Below are positions 12,473 to 24,678 of a stretch of DNA of 64,000 nucleotides, in pieces. Origin of the DNA: Carex sylvatica (taxonomy: Eukaryota > Streptophyta > Magnoliopsida > Poales > Cyperaceae); NCBI GenBank assembly GCA_964058845.1, contig CAXKVR010000942.1, positions 1-64,000 of the forward strand, in the 5' to 3' direction. The translations under genes were made by a program, and so were the position numbers. Each line of letters begins with the position of its first letter. Position 1 is the stretch's first letter. The notes beneath the pieces are model-generated. The model did not search any database, had not been told where the DNA came from, and saw only the letters and a program-made list of their open reading frames with translations.

Positions 12473-12868
12473 AGGTTGGCTACTATGCTTATATAAGCAT
12501 ATCCCCACATATACTTATAACTCATTTTTTGTGTTTCCAATGTCCAAATGGTCGATCTGAACCGTTAGATGTTATCTCTATATTGAAATGTGCTTAGAGA
12601 CCCAATTTTATATTTTTCTGAATTTTTTTACTATTTATTAAGGCACTTTGAAAATCGCTGATCCAACGGTGGCTTCTGATTTTACTGTTTTGTTAAGCCA
12701 CCGTTGGATCAGCGATTTTCAAAGTGGCTTAATAAATAGTAAAAAAATTTAGAAAAATGTAAAATTTGGTCTCCAAGCACATTTCAATATAGAGATCACA
12801 TCTAATGGTTTAGATCAACCATTTGGACATTGGAAACACAAAAATGAGTTATAACCATAGTAGCCAAC

Positions 12869-12870
<2 letters not shown>
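12473..12870. mobile_element. Foldback MITE, second near-perfect palindrome centred near 12690
   Basis: The ends AGGTTGGCTACTATG and CATAGTAGCCAACCT are exact complements. The arms share GGAGACC-like and TTTTTTTACTATTTATTAA tracts with its neighbour at 12025. A (TA)n run follows to about 12904. Confidence 0.75.
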
Positions 12871-12907
<37 letters not shown>

Positions 12908-13149
12908 CTAACTAAAAAATTTGTTGCATGTCTACCAAAATTTTATTTGTTTGAATTACATATTCTTTAAAATCTTTTATGTACTAATTAGATTCTAATG
13001 AGAGATAAGAATGTGTCAAACTTGATGAGAGTAAATAGGAGGTAGAGATAGAGAGGGGGAATGAGGGCCCCACAAGAGTATTTTGTTAATTATTTTAGAA
13101 GAAGGGTATTTTGTTTGAAATTTTTAAGAAGTAGAGTAATTTGTAAAAT

Positions 13150-14340
13150 TACCTGATATGGATAATCCTAACTGGTACCGTAGTTTTTTTTTTTTTTTTC
13201 ATATTTATGCAGATATTTGTTTGATCAAGAGTCAAGATCAATATCAATGCAGTAGTATTTTTTATTTGTATTTTTTTTTTTTAACAAATCAAGCAGTATC
13301 CAAAGCAGTCCTATCAAGATGGAAAGAATTTATATTCAAATTCTTAGAAAGAATTTTCAGAATTAGTAGTCTATGTTTTCTTTAGAAGAAGTCTCACGTT
13401 GATTGTGATGAGAGATAAAGACATCTCTTGGTAATTTTTCTCCTTAGTCCTTGCAGTTTAATCTTGTTTCAATTATCTGTTTGGTTTTCTTTATATAGGG
13501 TTTGGTTTTGCCATTTATAACCAAAAGAAGACCCTATATAAGAAAAACCAAATAGACAACAGAAACAATCTTAAAATGTTTGATAGAGAAAGAATCACCA
13601 AGGAGTGATGGTGCAGGAAGCTAAAGACCGAGTAATTCTTCGCATTTCTCTTTCAGAGAAGAGTCAAGTCGTTAAGACTGAGTGAGTGTTGGAGATACAA
13701 GTTATGCGTAGAGGCTGAGATTGTATCTTTTGTGGATTAGACCTTCTAGTCCTTAACCTTTTCTGCACGTATGGGATATATGTACATGGTGGGTCCACAT
13801 AGGATTGATAAATGAATTTGCAGCATCTTTCAGCCTAAAAAATCCTAGCAAAGCTCTAATTCTGTCACTTTAAATTATAACTAAACATGATGTTAGACTT
13901 GCATCATACATTAAAACTGTTAGGCTCCCAATTTTTACTGAATACATCCATTCATTCGCAAGTTATAAAATACTTTTTGTTGGTAAAAAAAGTTACAAAA
14001 AATGCACTAATTTTGTTTTTTTTTTTATTTAATGTTGTACTTTCACTATAATATTTTTATAATACCTTCCTTGGGAGATCGATCCGTAATTTCATGCTGA
14101 CAACAATGTCCCGGAAAGAAAAATATATGAAAAAAATTCAAATTTTGAAAAATGTCCAAATAATTATAAGAATATGACGTACAAGAAATACCACGCTCTT
14201 TATGAAATAGAATATCTTTGAATAATTTCCAAGAAATGTATGTTTTCTAATGTTAAATACGTACTGCCTTGGTAGTGATGATTGTCATAAAGCATTTTAT
14301 TTGGATCAACCATTAAAGGTCGAAAGTAAATATTTGGATC
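13150..14340 (+). repeat. Orphan copy of the type 2 upstream module
   Basis: The order of landmark phrases is the same as upstream of the kinase gene at 24679: GGTACCGTAG, CATATTTATGCAG, AGTCTATGTTTTC, a TACATGGTGGG site near 13787, GCAGCATCTTTCAGC, CTTTTTGTTGG, and AATATGACGTACAAGAAAT. No kinase exon follows before the next copy starts near 14400. Confidence 0.6.
13320..13610. repeat. Inverted repeat (potential hairpin) inside the module
   Basis: CTGTTTGGTTTTC near 13480 and ACCCTATATAAG with AAAAACCAAATAGACAAC near 13530-13555 pair across a short loop. The stem extends through GTTTCAATT and its partner. Longer versions of the same inverted repeat occur at 50300-50800 and 51760-52315. Confidence 0.6.
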
Positions 14341-14379
14341 AACCATTAATCTCAAGAGGTTCCTTTGAGGTATATAAGA

Positions 14380-16237
14380 TAGAAAAAGTTCTTAACAAGT
14401 TAAAGATATTACATAGATGAAACTACTATTGAACGAACACAGATGGAAAATAACCTCCTCTGACCCTTATTATTGTATCCCGCTAGCTCAGTTCTCTTTT
14501 CCCTCCATTCTGCATTTTTAATTTGATCCTTTTTTTTTTCATTTACAAATGAAGCAGGGTCGAAAACAATTTTGGCGAACAGGGTAGAAGTAATTTTCTA
14601 TTCAAATGAATACCGAGTAGGTCTTTGCATTTCACTCTCAAAGTCTAAGTCTTTGTTATAACGATTAGAGGCTGACTATGTACATGGTAGGGCCGACTAT
14701 GGAGTGAAAAATCAATTTTCAGCATCCTTTGGCATCAAAATTGACATAGGAGTTAATGCACCCTAAAAACATAATAAAAAAACCTATCAAATATTGCAGT
14801 GAACATTCTTGCACGCCTATCTAATTAAATAATTGCAGCGACCATTATGTTTGACTAAGGCCTCACCCTAATTCTATGACTGAATACACTGACAAAATGA
14901 TTAGATAGTATAACAGAGAAAACAATAACTCCCATGAAGCTCCCTTCTCTTTCTCTGTTTTATTAATTCAGAATAGAATTACAAAGTATTTTTGTATTAC
15001 TTTTTCTGGACAACATATCCTCATATGTAAATATGATTGCTAATTTTTTCTGCCTTAAATTCATCTTTCCTAACCAATACATATTTTCTTAACAACATAT
15101 TTTATTTTCCTTACTATTTTCTTACACCTTGTTTGGATGGAGAGTAGAAGGAAGGAGAGGTGAAGAGTAGAAGAAGGGGAGTTGAAGAATAGAAGGGAAT
15201 GAAATAGAAAGGAAGATTAACATATTTAACTTTTTATTGTTTGGATGATTAATGAGAGAAAATAAATTTAATTTTCTTTTCCGTCTTATTTCTTGTTTGG
15301 TTGATTAAAATTTAAAAGGTTAATGAGAAATTCGGTGTCTGATGTAGGTTTGTGACAAAAAACTTATATGATAATTATATTGGTAAGATATATGATTGGA
15401 TATTTGTGTTATTTTTTCTAAATATATTTGCAACAAAATTTATTTCCATCCGTTACACCCCAAATTGGAAAGGAATCCGATTCTATTGATTATAATGATA
15501 CAATGTTAAACATTTCACCTCCTGTATCATTCTCCTCCGACATACTTTTATAAACCAAACACGATTAGATGAAAAGTTTTCTTTCCATTCCCTCCCTTCC
15601 TCTACTCTCCATCCAAACAAGGTGTTAATCTAAGATTGCCTAATATTACATTGAAGGTAGATGTGTCAAGATGTATATTCCGACACACCCATTCTTCTCT
15701 ACTCTTACTCTGATTTCATATGACACACGTAAATGTGTCAAGATGTATATTCCGACACACCCATTCATTCTTGAGTTCTAAAATACTTTTTGTTGGAAAA
15801 ACATGAGAAAATGTCGAGAAAATTATAACAATGTGACATATAAGAAATGCCGTACGTGTTCTTTTAGAAAAATGAATATCTTTGAATAATTTCCAACAAA
15901 TGGTAATGTCATATGAAGGGACATTTTTTTGAATATTTAAGATTTTTAATGTAAAAATCTGGTTTGTTGGTAATGATTGTCTTAAAGCATTTTCTTTGGA
16001 GTGACAATTAACAGTCAAAAGATATCATTTTGGTTTCGGTAATTATCTTAACATGTGACAATTAATAAGTTATATATGGAAAAAAAATTCTTAACAAGTT
16101 AAGATATTACGTAAATAAAACTATATTGAACAAACAAAGACAACGTGCCGCCCATATTGGAACCTGCTCAATTCTGTGTTTTCTCCATTCTCTATTTCTC
16201 GTCTCCCATTTGGTTCTCTAGGTTTTGTTCTCCTCAC
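14380..16237 (+). repeat. Module copies directly upstream of the type 2 kinase at 16238
   Basis: A decayed leader-like block (TGACCC, CTCAGTTCTCTTTTCCCTCC near 14460-14510) is followed by module landmarks (GAAGCAGGGTCGAAA, TACATGGTAGGG, TTCAGCATCC). The Tourist-like MITE at 15125-15624 interrupts them. Module sequence resumes near 15660 and runs to the start codon. Near 15664 and 15736 a 30-base phrase ending in CACACCCATTC is duplicated 72 bases apart. The block must hold the kinase gene's promoter, but I could not fix a TATA box. Confidence 0.55.
15125..15624. mobile_element. Tourist-like (PIF/Harbinger) MITE
   Basis: The 500-bp element begins CACCTTGTTTGGATGG and ends with its exact complement CCATCCAAACAAGGTG. 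The inverted ends continue imperfectly for about 30 bases. TTA flanks it on both sides (15122-15124 and 15625-15627), the three-base target duplication characteristic of PIF/Harbinger elements. It is non-coding. Confidence 0.85.
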
Positions 16238-18662
16238 ATGGCTCCACTCACACATATTCTTGCAATCACACTCTTAATCTCCTATTACACTTCTACAATT
16301 CTGGTGCTTGGAAAACAAACTAATTTGACAGATTGTCGCCCATTAAGATGCAGCAAGAATGGACCCATAGTCAGGTACCCATTCCGGCTCGACACCCATG
16401 CACCTCACTGTGGCTATGACACCCTCGTCCTCTCTTGCTCAGGCGAAAACACGGTGTTAAGCCTCCCCCATTCTGGTGACTACAACGTGACGGCAATAGA
16501 TTACAAAAACTCAATGCTTGCGATAACAAGATACTTGTGGACCATTAATTGTTCATGGTCTCAAATTGCTGAGCCCAATGTAACCCCTTCTGTCTTCAAT
16601 CATCCTTTCTCGGTAGGTCTCAGTTGGCTTGATTGCTCAGATGTGCTCACCTCTTTCTCAGAATATGAGTATTTAGCCGGCCCTATCTCATGCCTCAGTT
16701 ATAAAGACCACAACATCTATGTGGCCTGGAATTATACAAATAATGAAGCAATTCCTTCCACCTGCACCAAGACTAGAAACAGCCTCTTTTTTACTGGACC
16801 CAAAGTACCACACCTGCTGGGCGATCCTTCAACACCTGCTGATTGGTTCTATGATCCTTCATCGCCTTCTGAATTCCAACACATGATTAGAGACTTTGCA
16901 GAAAGACCAATCATTGCACTATATTGGCACGATGAGTTGATCAACTGCAGAATGTGTGAAAAGAAATGGTGGCATCGCTGTGAATTCGACATCAAAACAA
17001 AAAAATCATTCTGTCAAGGTGACCTTATAAGTTGAATTTTCTTCTAATAATTTGGATGAAATTTTTCACATACTTTGATTCTTTACTTCCGATGAATATA
17101 GGAGTTACGATGTTTTCAATATCATCTATCTCGAATTGAAGAATATTATTTTGGCTATAAACCTTGGCATATCCTAGTTTTTATGTATATGGAATCCGGA
17201 CCATATATGTATATATTTTGGAGGGCAAACTAAGTTTCCATCTGAATTTTTTTTTTTTTTATATTTCAAGCAAATAGTTGGAAAAAAAATCTCAATTTTA
17301 CTTTGCTTTTTTAATGTTTTATAATCATAATATACGTGCTAGCTACAAGTCTTAACTAATTCCTTCATTTAATTTTAAGTTAGTTTACAAAAAGAACGAC
17401 AATTAATTTACAATATATGCTAACATATAAACCTTTTTCCTTTTTCTTTTTTTTGTCAGAATCAAATATGGTGCTGAAAGCTGGTATGATTCCTCAACAA
17501 CTTGTGCTATCATGCTCAAGGATCAGATTTAACTACATTTTATTTAGCTTAAGATACAACATATTGTTTTTCATTAGGTGTATCCATAGGCGCATTATAT
17601 GTTCTCCTTTTAGGAGGCTTTGCTTTCTTCTACATACGTCGCCAGTCTATGAAAAAGAAAACCATTCGTCAGAAGATTGAACACTTTTTGAGAAGCTACA
17701 GGGTGATGAATTCAACACGATACACATACGACGAGCTGAAAAAGATAACGAATAGGTTCAAAAATAAAATAGGTGCTGGGGCATTTGGGACAGTCTATAA
17801 AGGGGAATTGTCAAACGGAATTCCAGTAGCCGTTAAGATGCTACATAGATCTGCTTGGGGCGGAGAACAATTTGTAAATGAAGTAGCAACCATTGGAAGA
17901 ATTCACCATGTACATGTTGTTCGCCTTCTGGGGTTTTGCTCTGAAGGAGTGAATCAAGCACTTGTTTATGAATTCATGGAGAACGGGTCACTAGATAAGT
18001 ACATATTCTCAGCAAGATGGAGGAATCGCCAATTTAGCATGGAAGAGATGCTTGTAGTTGCTACGGGCATTGCGGAGGGTATCGAATATTTACACCAGGG
18101 CTGTGAGCAACGCATTCTTCACTTTGATATCAAGCCCCACAATATCTTGCTTGACCATAATTTGGTTCCTAAAATCTCCGATTTCGGTCTCTCCAAGCTC
18201 TGTCCCAAGGATCAGAGCTACCTGACCATAAGTGCTGCTAGGGGTACAATGGGTTATCTTGCTCCAGAAATGTACTCTAGAAACTTCGGAGCAGTCTCTT
18301 ACAAATCAGACGTTTACAGTTTTGGTATGTTGATTTTGGAGATGATAAGTGGTAAAAAGAACATTGACCCTTTAAGAGCAGGAGGGGTACAGAGTGAGGA
18401 GGTGTACTTCCCAGAGTGGATTTATGAACAACTAGCTCAACGAAAAGACTTATGTCTAGTTCTTGATGTGGGAGATAATGAAGAAATTGCAAAAAAGCTT
18501 GCTATTGTGGCATTATGGTGCATCCAATGGAGTCCAGAAGATCGACCCTCCATGACGAGAATTGTTCAAATGTTGGGGGAGAACTTTCAAAATTGGCAGG
18601 TGCCCCCAAACCCGGTAATGCCGTCTTCATATTGTGTTGATACTTCTGCCCATGGTATCTAG
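16238..18662 (+). CDS. LRK10L / Lr10-like receptor protein kinase, type 2, copy 1 (three exons, 629 aa)
   Basis: Exons 16238-17018, 17460-17483 (24 nt) and 17578-18662 join in frame through phase-1 GT-AG introns. The Met at 16238 opens the hydrophobic signal MAPLTHILAITLL; an in-frame Met at 16145 exists, but the paralogue starts only at MAPLTH. The ectodomain has a GUB_WAK-type block (CSKNGPIVRYPF ... CGYDTLVLSC), a second Cys pair (DCSD ... ISCLS) and a C-terminal CRMCEKKWW ... C cluster. A membrane segment covers about 270-288, followed by RRQSMKKK. The kinase has GAGAFGTV near 334, Lys 355 in VAVK, HFDIKPHN near 450 and DFG near 470: all ATP-site residues are present with a non-RD catalytic loop. 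A cell-surface signalling role is inferred. Confidence 0.9.
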
Positions 18663-19300
18663 GCATATTGGTCATACATGGATGCTTTGTATTATCTGTT
18701 TTTTATTTCCTTTATTTTGAAAGGAAGGATCTTTGCCCATACTGTTACTTCGCATTTTCTGCAAATAAATAACCTTGTACTAAGTTCCTTTGATGAAACA
18801 TGAAATTAGTTAAATATTGATGGATTAAGTTATCTTTAATTTTTGTCTATCATTTATCATTTCCATCTCCCGAAAACTTGAGGTTGAAACACCTAATTCG
18901 CTAAACGAAATAATCTGAAACTCAATTTGGAGAATTAGAAAAATTGAAATCCAGTCGTTGTAGAATGGTTATTGCTAATACTCAAAAGGTGTTCCACTAC
19001 TGTTTGAATAACTATGGAGGTTTCAAAGATTAGTTAGGTGGTGAGCGCTCTTCCACCGGTGTTCCATTGTTTGTAGAACCATGGTTCTGAAACTCGGAAT
19101 TGGAATCGGAATCGAAATCAGATACTTGATCATGGAGTCGGCTGAATCGAATCGGAAACTCAGATGTTTTTGCCAAAAGTTTGTTTTGTACTAAAATAAT
19201 AGAAAAAAATTGGTAAAACATTAATTTGTTAAAAAATATACCGAATTTTTTAATGATAGGAAATTATAAAATATAATAATTAAAAATAAGATCAATAATT
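18663..19300. other. 3' flank and spacer
   Basis: No gene. 18663-18790 is the probable 3' UTR, recognisable again after the copy ending at 27083. 19080-19210 is a dispersed-repeat fragment also found inverted near 1255-1400. Confidence 0.45.
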
Positions 19301-20855
19301 TTTCAAAAATAAGTAGACAGCCATGGGCTATGGCGTCCCTAAGGGACGCCATACAAATATCCATCCACTGAGAAAAGGAAAACCAAATTAATTGTATGTT
19401 TGTTAACAAATTTTATACTTATGATAAGTTGATTACAAACTTAGTGAAGTAATGATATTTTAGTAATGATATGCTGATTTTTTGCAAATGAATAATTAGC
19501 TTTTAGTTGGTTAAATTAAATTAGTAATAATTTTTAATTATAATTTCTTGTTAATCTTGCATGATATGTCAAAACACGACTTACTAAACCGTGTTGTGTT
19601 CATCTCTGGTATTATGCAGCATGGCATGTCTAGAAATTTTAACATATTGACATAGCACGACACACGTTTCAGACACTTTGAAACACGTTTGATGTGTTTC
19701 GGACATGTCTTGTCATGTTTACAACATGTATAAACATGACACACGTGATGTGTACCGTGTTTTGAACGTATCATGTCGTGTTCCAGATATCATTACTAAA
19801 AACTAAATATTTAATTTAATTATTATCATTATTAATAATTTAATTTAACTAACTAAAAACTAAATAATCATTTACTAAAAATTAGGATATCATCATAAAA
19901 AAAAATTCACTTGATTCACTAAGTTTATAATTAACCTATCATTACTATAAAATTTACTAACAAACAATTAATTTCCTTTTCTTGTTGGATGGATATTTGT
20001 ATGGCGTCCCTAAGGGACTGTAAGTAGATTTTATCATGCTCAACTACTTACACACAATCATTATCATGAGTACAACTAATCATCTTTAAAGTTTTCAACA
20101 ACAGAATTAAAAAGAAAACTCATTAAAAGCAAATCGAAGATCTTAAAAATCAAAGTCTCCATGTGTGAATCAATTAACAGATTACATACCTTTGTCCATA
20201 GTAAACTATAGAACAATACTTAAAACGTTCTTCGCAAAACGTCAGAAGAACTTAAAGCGATTTCTCTCCCCTTTCTTTTTGTAAGCAATGACAACAAGTT
20301 ATTTATGAAATATGGATGAAGAGAGGATCAACCTTACTGTTAGAATCCATATATCTAACTGCCTGTCATTAAAGCAATAATTATAGGGGAGATAAATCTG
20401 ACACAAGACATTCGCACCCTTTAATGAAACCCTTTAATAGCGCTGTCAATTATGCACTGCATCTTGCGCTGAATGTACAGATATACACCTGTTGACTTGC
20501 GCACCAAGCATCTTTTAATATGAAATCTTTAATTAAGCCCACCTTTAGTCAGTATGCATCTGTCAATTATGCACTCTTTAATTAAGGATATCAACGTGCA
20601 CTGAATCCAGCGCTATGCACTTTTTAATTAAACCTTTTAATAATATGCGCTCTTTAATCAAATGTTATCATGCATGAACCTTGCATAGAACTTAACAGGT
20701 CAATTAATTACGTGATTTAAAACAGGCCATTTAAATCAGCCACGTAAAGGATGCACATAGATCAATATGTTTTATTTTGTACCACTGAATCATATTTTCT
20801 TAGAGAGACGCCATAGCCTATGCTGTTTTCCTATTTATAAAAATACATTTCCACT
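19300..20855. repeat. Inverted-repeat element carrying the GGGACGCCAT motif
   Basis: Near 19331 the palindrome TGGCGTCCCTAAGGGACGCCA is followed by a phrase that recurs inverted near 19985-20015. The outer part GGCTATGGCGTC reappears inverted near 20808-20822 (GACGCCATAGCC). The interior has CGTGT/ACACG words (19560-19790) and an AT-rich remainder. No protein is recognisable. The layout suggests a non-autonomous transposon with nested ends; the class is unknown. Confidence 0.5.
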
Positions 20856-20884
20856 GATCTCAATTTTAATTATTAGATTTTATG

Positions 20885-21470
20885 ATTTCCTATCAATAAA
20901 AAATTCGGAAAAATAAAGGTGCTGAAAAATAAAAATAATTTGCTAGTCTTAGTATTCCAAAAAATTTATACATAGGAAAATAAAAAATAAAAATATTAAA
21001 AATAGGAAATATCGTGTGGGAATTTGAAAAATGGAAAGGCAGTAAGGGGCCATGGCGTCCCTGCGACCGTGAAAATATATGAAAAAAAAAATCGTAAGTG
21101 AGACGTCTAGGGCAACCCAATTCAGAAAATGAAAAATAAAATGTGGGACGCCATAGGGCAATCCAACCCAGAAAAGAGAAAAAAAAAAAGTGAAACGCCA
21201 TGGGATAACCTAACCTAAGAAACAAAAATATACTACCTCTTTAATATTGGAGAATTGTTTCTTTTTTTTTCTTTTTCTGGTTTGGGTTGTCCCATACCAT
21301 CCCACTTTCAAAATTTTATTTTTTATTTTTTGTTTTTTGGTTTTTTCACGGGTTGAGATGAGCCATGGCGTCCCTGCACTGCCTTCCTGTTTTTAAAATT
21401 TTCATGGAACAATTCTTATTTTTAATATTTTTTTGGTTTTCCTATGAATAAATTTTTTGGCTTAATATTA
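20885..21470. repeat. Second palindromic element with the same GGGACGCCAT motif
   Basis: The arms near 20885-20930 (TTTCCTATCAATAAAAAATTC) and 21440-21465 (TTTTCCTATGAATAAATTTTTTGG, shown in shortened sense) are inversely related. Internal GGGACGCCAT / ATGGCGTCCC words occur at about 21053, 21147, 21194 (variant) and 21365 in both orientations. The minus-strand open frames here are low-complexity Phe/Tyr-rich and not genes. Confidence 0.45.
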
Positions 21471-21856
21471 ATCCCTAAAAAATAACAAAAAATGAAAACA
21501 AATTCAGAAAAAATCATAAAATAGAAATGGAGGTATCCATGAAAAAAGAAATGGAAAGGAAAAGAATTAGGAAAAAAAAAGGCAGCGAATGGAAAAGGAT
21601 GCTTCTATATATATCTCTCCTCTATATTATGCACCTTAAATTGAATTGAATGACAGTAAGTCGTGTGGTTGAGATTTATTGATCTAAATTCGGATGAAAT
21701 CTGAGCCATCTAATCTCATTTTGATTGAATGTATTTATTTTAGATGTAGAAGTCTAAATTTATTAATTTAGTTAATATCAAATCTACACAAAAGGCCGCA
21801 CATTATTTGTAATATCGCGCAGAAACCTTTTTTCCTCGAACTTCCAAACCCTCCCG
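21471..21856. other. AT-rich spacer
   Basis: No gene. An A-rich tract ends near 21600 and a short block about 21640-21800 has no recognised homology. It probably includes DNA captured together with the following glycosylase fragment. Confidence 0.3.
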
Positions 21857-22250
21857 ATGCTTCATCTCTCTTCTCCGTCTTCTCCTTTTCTTTTCTCTTT
21901 CTCCTTTTCTCTGATCGGAAGAAAATCAAGTGAGAGAGACGATCAGTCGGCGTCTCCTTTTCCCCTTAAGACCGCGCCAGAACAAAAATTGGAGGAGGCG
22001 AAAGATGCTTTTATCTCAGCCTCCCAATCGTCTAGGGTTAGAGTTTTAACTTCTTAGGTGGCACGACAGCAACCAGAGAGATCTTCCTTGGCGAAGGAAG
22101 CATGGCGGGTCCTGGGACGATGACGGGGACGCGAAGGAAAAACGGGCATATGTGGTGTGGGTGAGTGATATCATGCTCCAGCAAACTAGGGTTTCTTCTG
22201 TGGTGGAGCGCTGACCCACTGTGCACAGCCTGGCCAACTCTTCTCAGGAG
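21857..22250 (+). pseudogene. MUTYH: Relic of a MutY-type adenine DNA glycosylase gene (5' fragment)
   Basis: From 22050 one frame reads LLRWHDSNQRDLPWR, then after a Gly/Asp-rich insert EKRAYVVWVSDIMLQQTRV, then PTVHSLANSSQE. These are the N-terminal signatures of the MutY / MUTYH base-excision-repair family (DLPWR ... AVWVSEIMLQQTRV ... WPT). The frame hits TGA at about 22212, where family members have a Trp-containing segment, and some residues are missing there. The upstream frame 21857-22057 (Ser/Pro-rich start, then EEAKDAF) is in a different phase, so it is frameshifted as well. The [4Fe-4S] and NUDIX-like parts of the family are absent. It is a non-functional captured or relocated exon. 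Confidence 0.75.
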
Positions 22251-22789
22251 GTTTGTCATTTTTTTATTGTTCTGGTTTCTTGCTTGATGGTAGTATACTC
22301 CATTTTTCTCACTACTGGTACAAAGCAGGTCGTTATTTGATGCTGCTGGTATTGGAGGTGCAGTTTACTGTTGTGCTGTATTGCTACTGGTACATTAAAC
22401 GCCGGTATGCAAGTAGTACAGTCTTGCACAGCCTGAGTGTCGGTTTTGCTTTGTTTTGATTTTTATATCATTTTCTTTGATTCTGTTATCCAATGGTGGT
22501 AAATTTAATCTATTATCGTCCCCAATAAAATATGAAAAAGAATCAAGAAACTAAAATTGCACATAATACTTTTTTTGCATTCAACAGAAGTTTCATATTA
22601 AAAACTGTATTGACCAGAACAAATGGCTAGATTTATTTTCCTTCAAACAAAAGAGATAAAGGTAATAATGTACCTCGGATGGAGGCAGTTTTTGATAACT
22701 TTCTGACTGTACTTTCTCCATTTGTTACCATCATCAAGCACATCTACGTCGCTTCTTGTTTGGACATTACCTGTGGGTTACCAATTTAC
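22251..22789. other. Spacer after the glycosylase relic
   Basis: No gene recognised. The start may be an intron remnant of the glycosylase (GTTTGT follows the last conserved codon), but no further exon was found. Confidence 0.3.
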
Positions 22790-24678
22790 TAATTGCACCC
22801 TTAAATTATTGCACCCATTCATTTGTCAGTTGTAAAATTCTTTTTGTTGGGAATAAGTTACAAAAATGTCACCAATTTTGATTTTTTATTTTAATGTTGT
22901 GCCTTTTTTCTTAATTTTACATTTGTAATTTATGCGTCCATTTTAGATTTTTATTTTTATAATAGCTTTTTGGGGCAGATTTATTAGTATTTTGATGATA
23001 AGAACAATATGATGATCTATAACAAACTTTCAAGTCTATAAATAAAGGAAAATGAACAATAAAATATAAGAATATGACATATAAGAAATGCCGCCTTCTT
23101 TATAAATTAGATTAACTTTGAATAATTTCCTACAAGTTAATGATGATGACATATGACAGGACAAATTCTGAAAATTTAAGTTTTTTAATGTGAAGTACAA
23201 CTGGTTCGGCCGTGATGATTGTCAAAAGCATTTTTTTTCGTGGTGGCCATTAACGGTCGAAAGTAAAAATTTCCGATTTGGTAATCTTTTCAGGGGATGA
23301 AAAGTTACCTCATCTGACCCGTATTGCATGGAGACAGGTCGATGAATCATCCTTATTGGTACTGTAGTTTATTATTTTTTGACATATTTATGCAGATAAT
23401 TTGTTTGATAAAGAGTTAACATCAATACCGGGCAACTACCGTTAAATTGTTTTGATGTATTGTTAATTTCATCTTTGTTGTTCTCTACAAATGAAGAAGG
23501 GTTGAAAGCTATATATCCATGCAAAACAATAGTCCTGTCAAAATAGAAATAAATTTCTATTCAAATTATTAGAAGTAATATTTAGAATCACAAGTCTATG
23601 TTTTTCAGAATCAGCAGTCTTTGTACCATATTGTATATATGAAGTTGGCTATAAGTAACAAAATCAAACTCTCTATATAAGAAAAACCAAACAGACAACT
23701 CAAATAATGGACTGCTAATTCTGAAAATTCTTTTCTGCAGACAGAGTGAGTCTTTGCATTTCTCTCTCAATGTAAGTCTCAGTCTGAGTCTTCATTATAC
23801 CGATTAGAGGCCTTCTCACTTTCACGCGGGAGATATATGTACATGGTGGGCTGCACTTAATATTGACAAATCAACTTGCAGCATCTATCAGCATCAAAAT
23901 TTGACATAGCAAATCAGACCACAACTGGCTCAGTCCTTATGGAGGGGCCGAATAAGGAGGTAATGGCTAGAAGGCATTACGTCCTTAGTGGGGTACCAAA
24001 TTATTGCACCCTTAAATCATTGCACTGAACATTAGTTTTGCTACCAATTTTAGACTGAATTATATACCCATTCAGTTGTCAGTTCGAAAATATATCCTGT
24101 TTGATTTTTAATTTTACTGTTGTGCTTTTTTCTATAATTTTATTTTTCGTAATTTACGCTGCCAATTTATTTTATATTTGTATAAGAGTTTTTTTGGAAG
24201 TTAAGTCAGTAATTTCATGTTAAGAACAATTTGTCCATAACATAAAAATATATGGCAAACATGGAAGTTACGAAAAATGTCCATAACTTTATAAGAATAT
24301 ATGACATATATACAAGAAATGATGCGCTCTTTATAAAATATAATATCTATGAATAATTTCCAACAAATGAGATATCATATGAATGGGCAATGTTTGGAAT
24401 ATTTAATATTTTTAATGTTAAATGCTGGGTTGACAATTAAAAGTCAAAATAAATAATGTTGGATTCGTTAATCTTAACATGTGATGATATGTTATGTATG
24501 GATAAAGAAAATTCTTAACAACTTAAGATAATATGTAAATAAAACTTTCATTGAACGAATACATGCAGATAGAAATATACCTCATCTGACCCATATTGGA
24601 TCCTGCTCAATTCTCTGTTCTCTCCATTCTCTATTTCTTCTCTAGCTCCAATTTGGTTCTCTAGGTTTTTACCCTCAC
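22790..24678 (+). repeat. Two consecutive upstream modules before the type 2 kinase at 24679
   Basis: The first module tail (22790-23330) and a second full module (23330-24678) share landmarks: CACCCATTCATTTGTCAGT, CTTTTTGTTGG, AATATGACATATAAGAAATGC, GGCCATTAACGGTCGAAAGTA, TGACCCGTATTGCATGGAGA, CATATTTATGCAG, and GTACATGGTGGG near 23839. The last 100 bases (TGCTCAATTCTCTGTTCTCTCC, given here in part) equal the leader of the gene at 16238, so the transcription start probably lies in this block. Confidence 0.55.

Larger units (their letters stand above)
11080..13150. mobile_element. Nested foldback complex with long inverted ends
   Basis: About 165 bases at 11086-11250 are the reverse complement, with small differences, of about 12985-13150. 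Inside, 11340-11470 pairs with 11870-12010. Two further palindromic MITEs (12025-12445 and 12473-12870) sit inside (TA)n/(GA)n tracts. No transposase is present, so this is a stack of non-autonomous elements inserted into one another. Confidence 0.65.

Noticed and set aside
20893..21225. 110-residue minus-strand open frame as a gene
   Set aside because: Phe/Tyr-rich translation of A-rich palindromic repeat DNA, overlapping the GGGACGCCAT element; no domain.
22038..22259. Minus-strand frames opposite the glycosylase relic
   Set aside because: The plus strand carries the MutY signatures; the minus frames are shadows.
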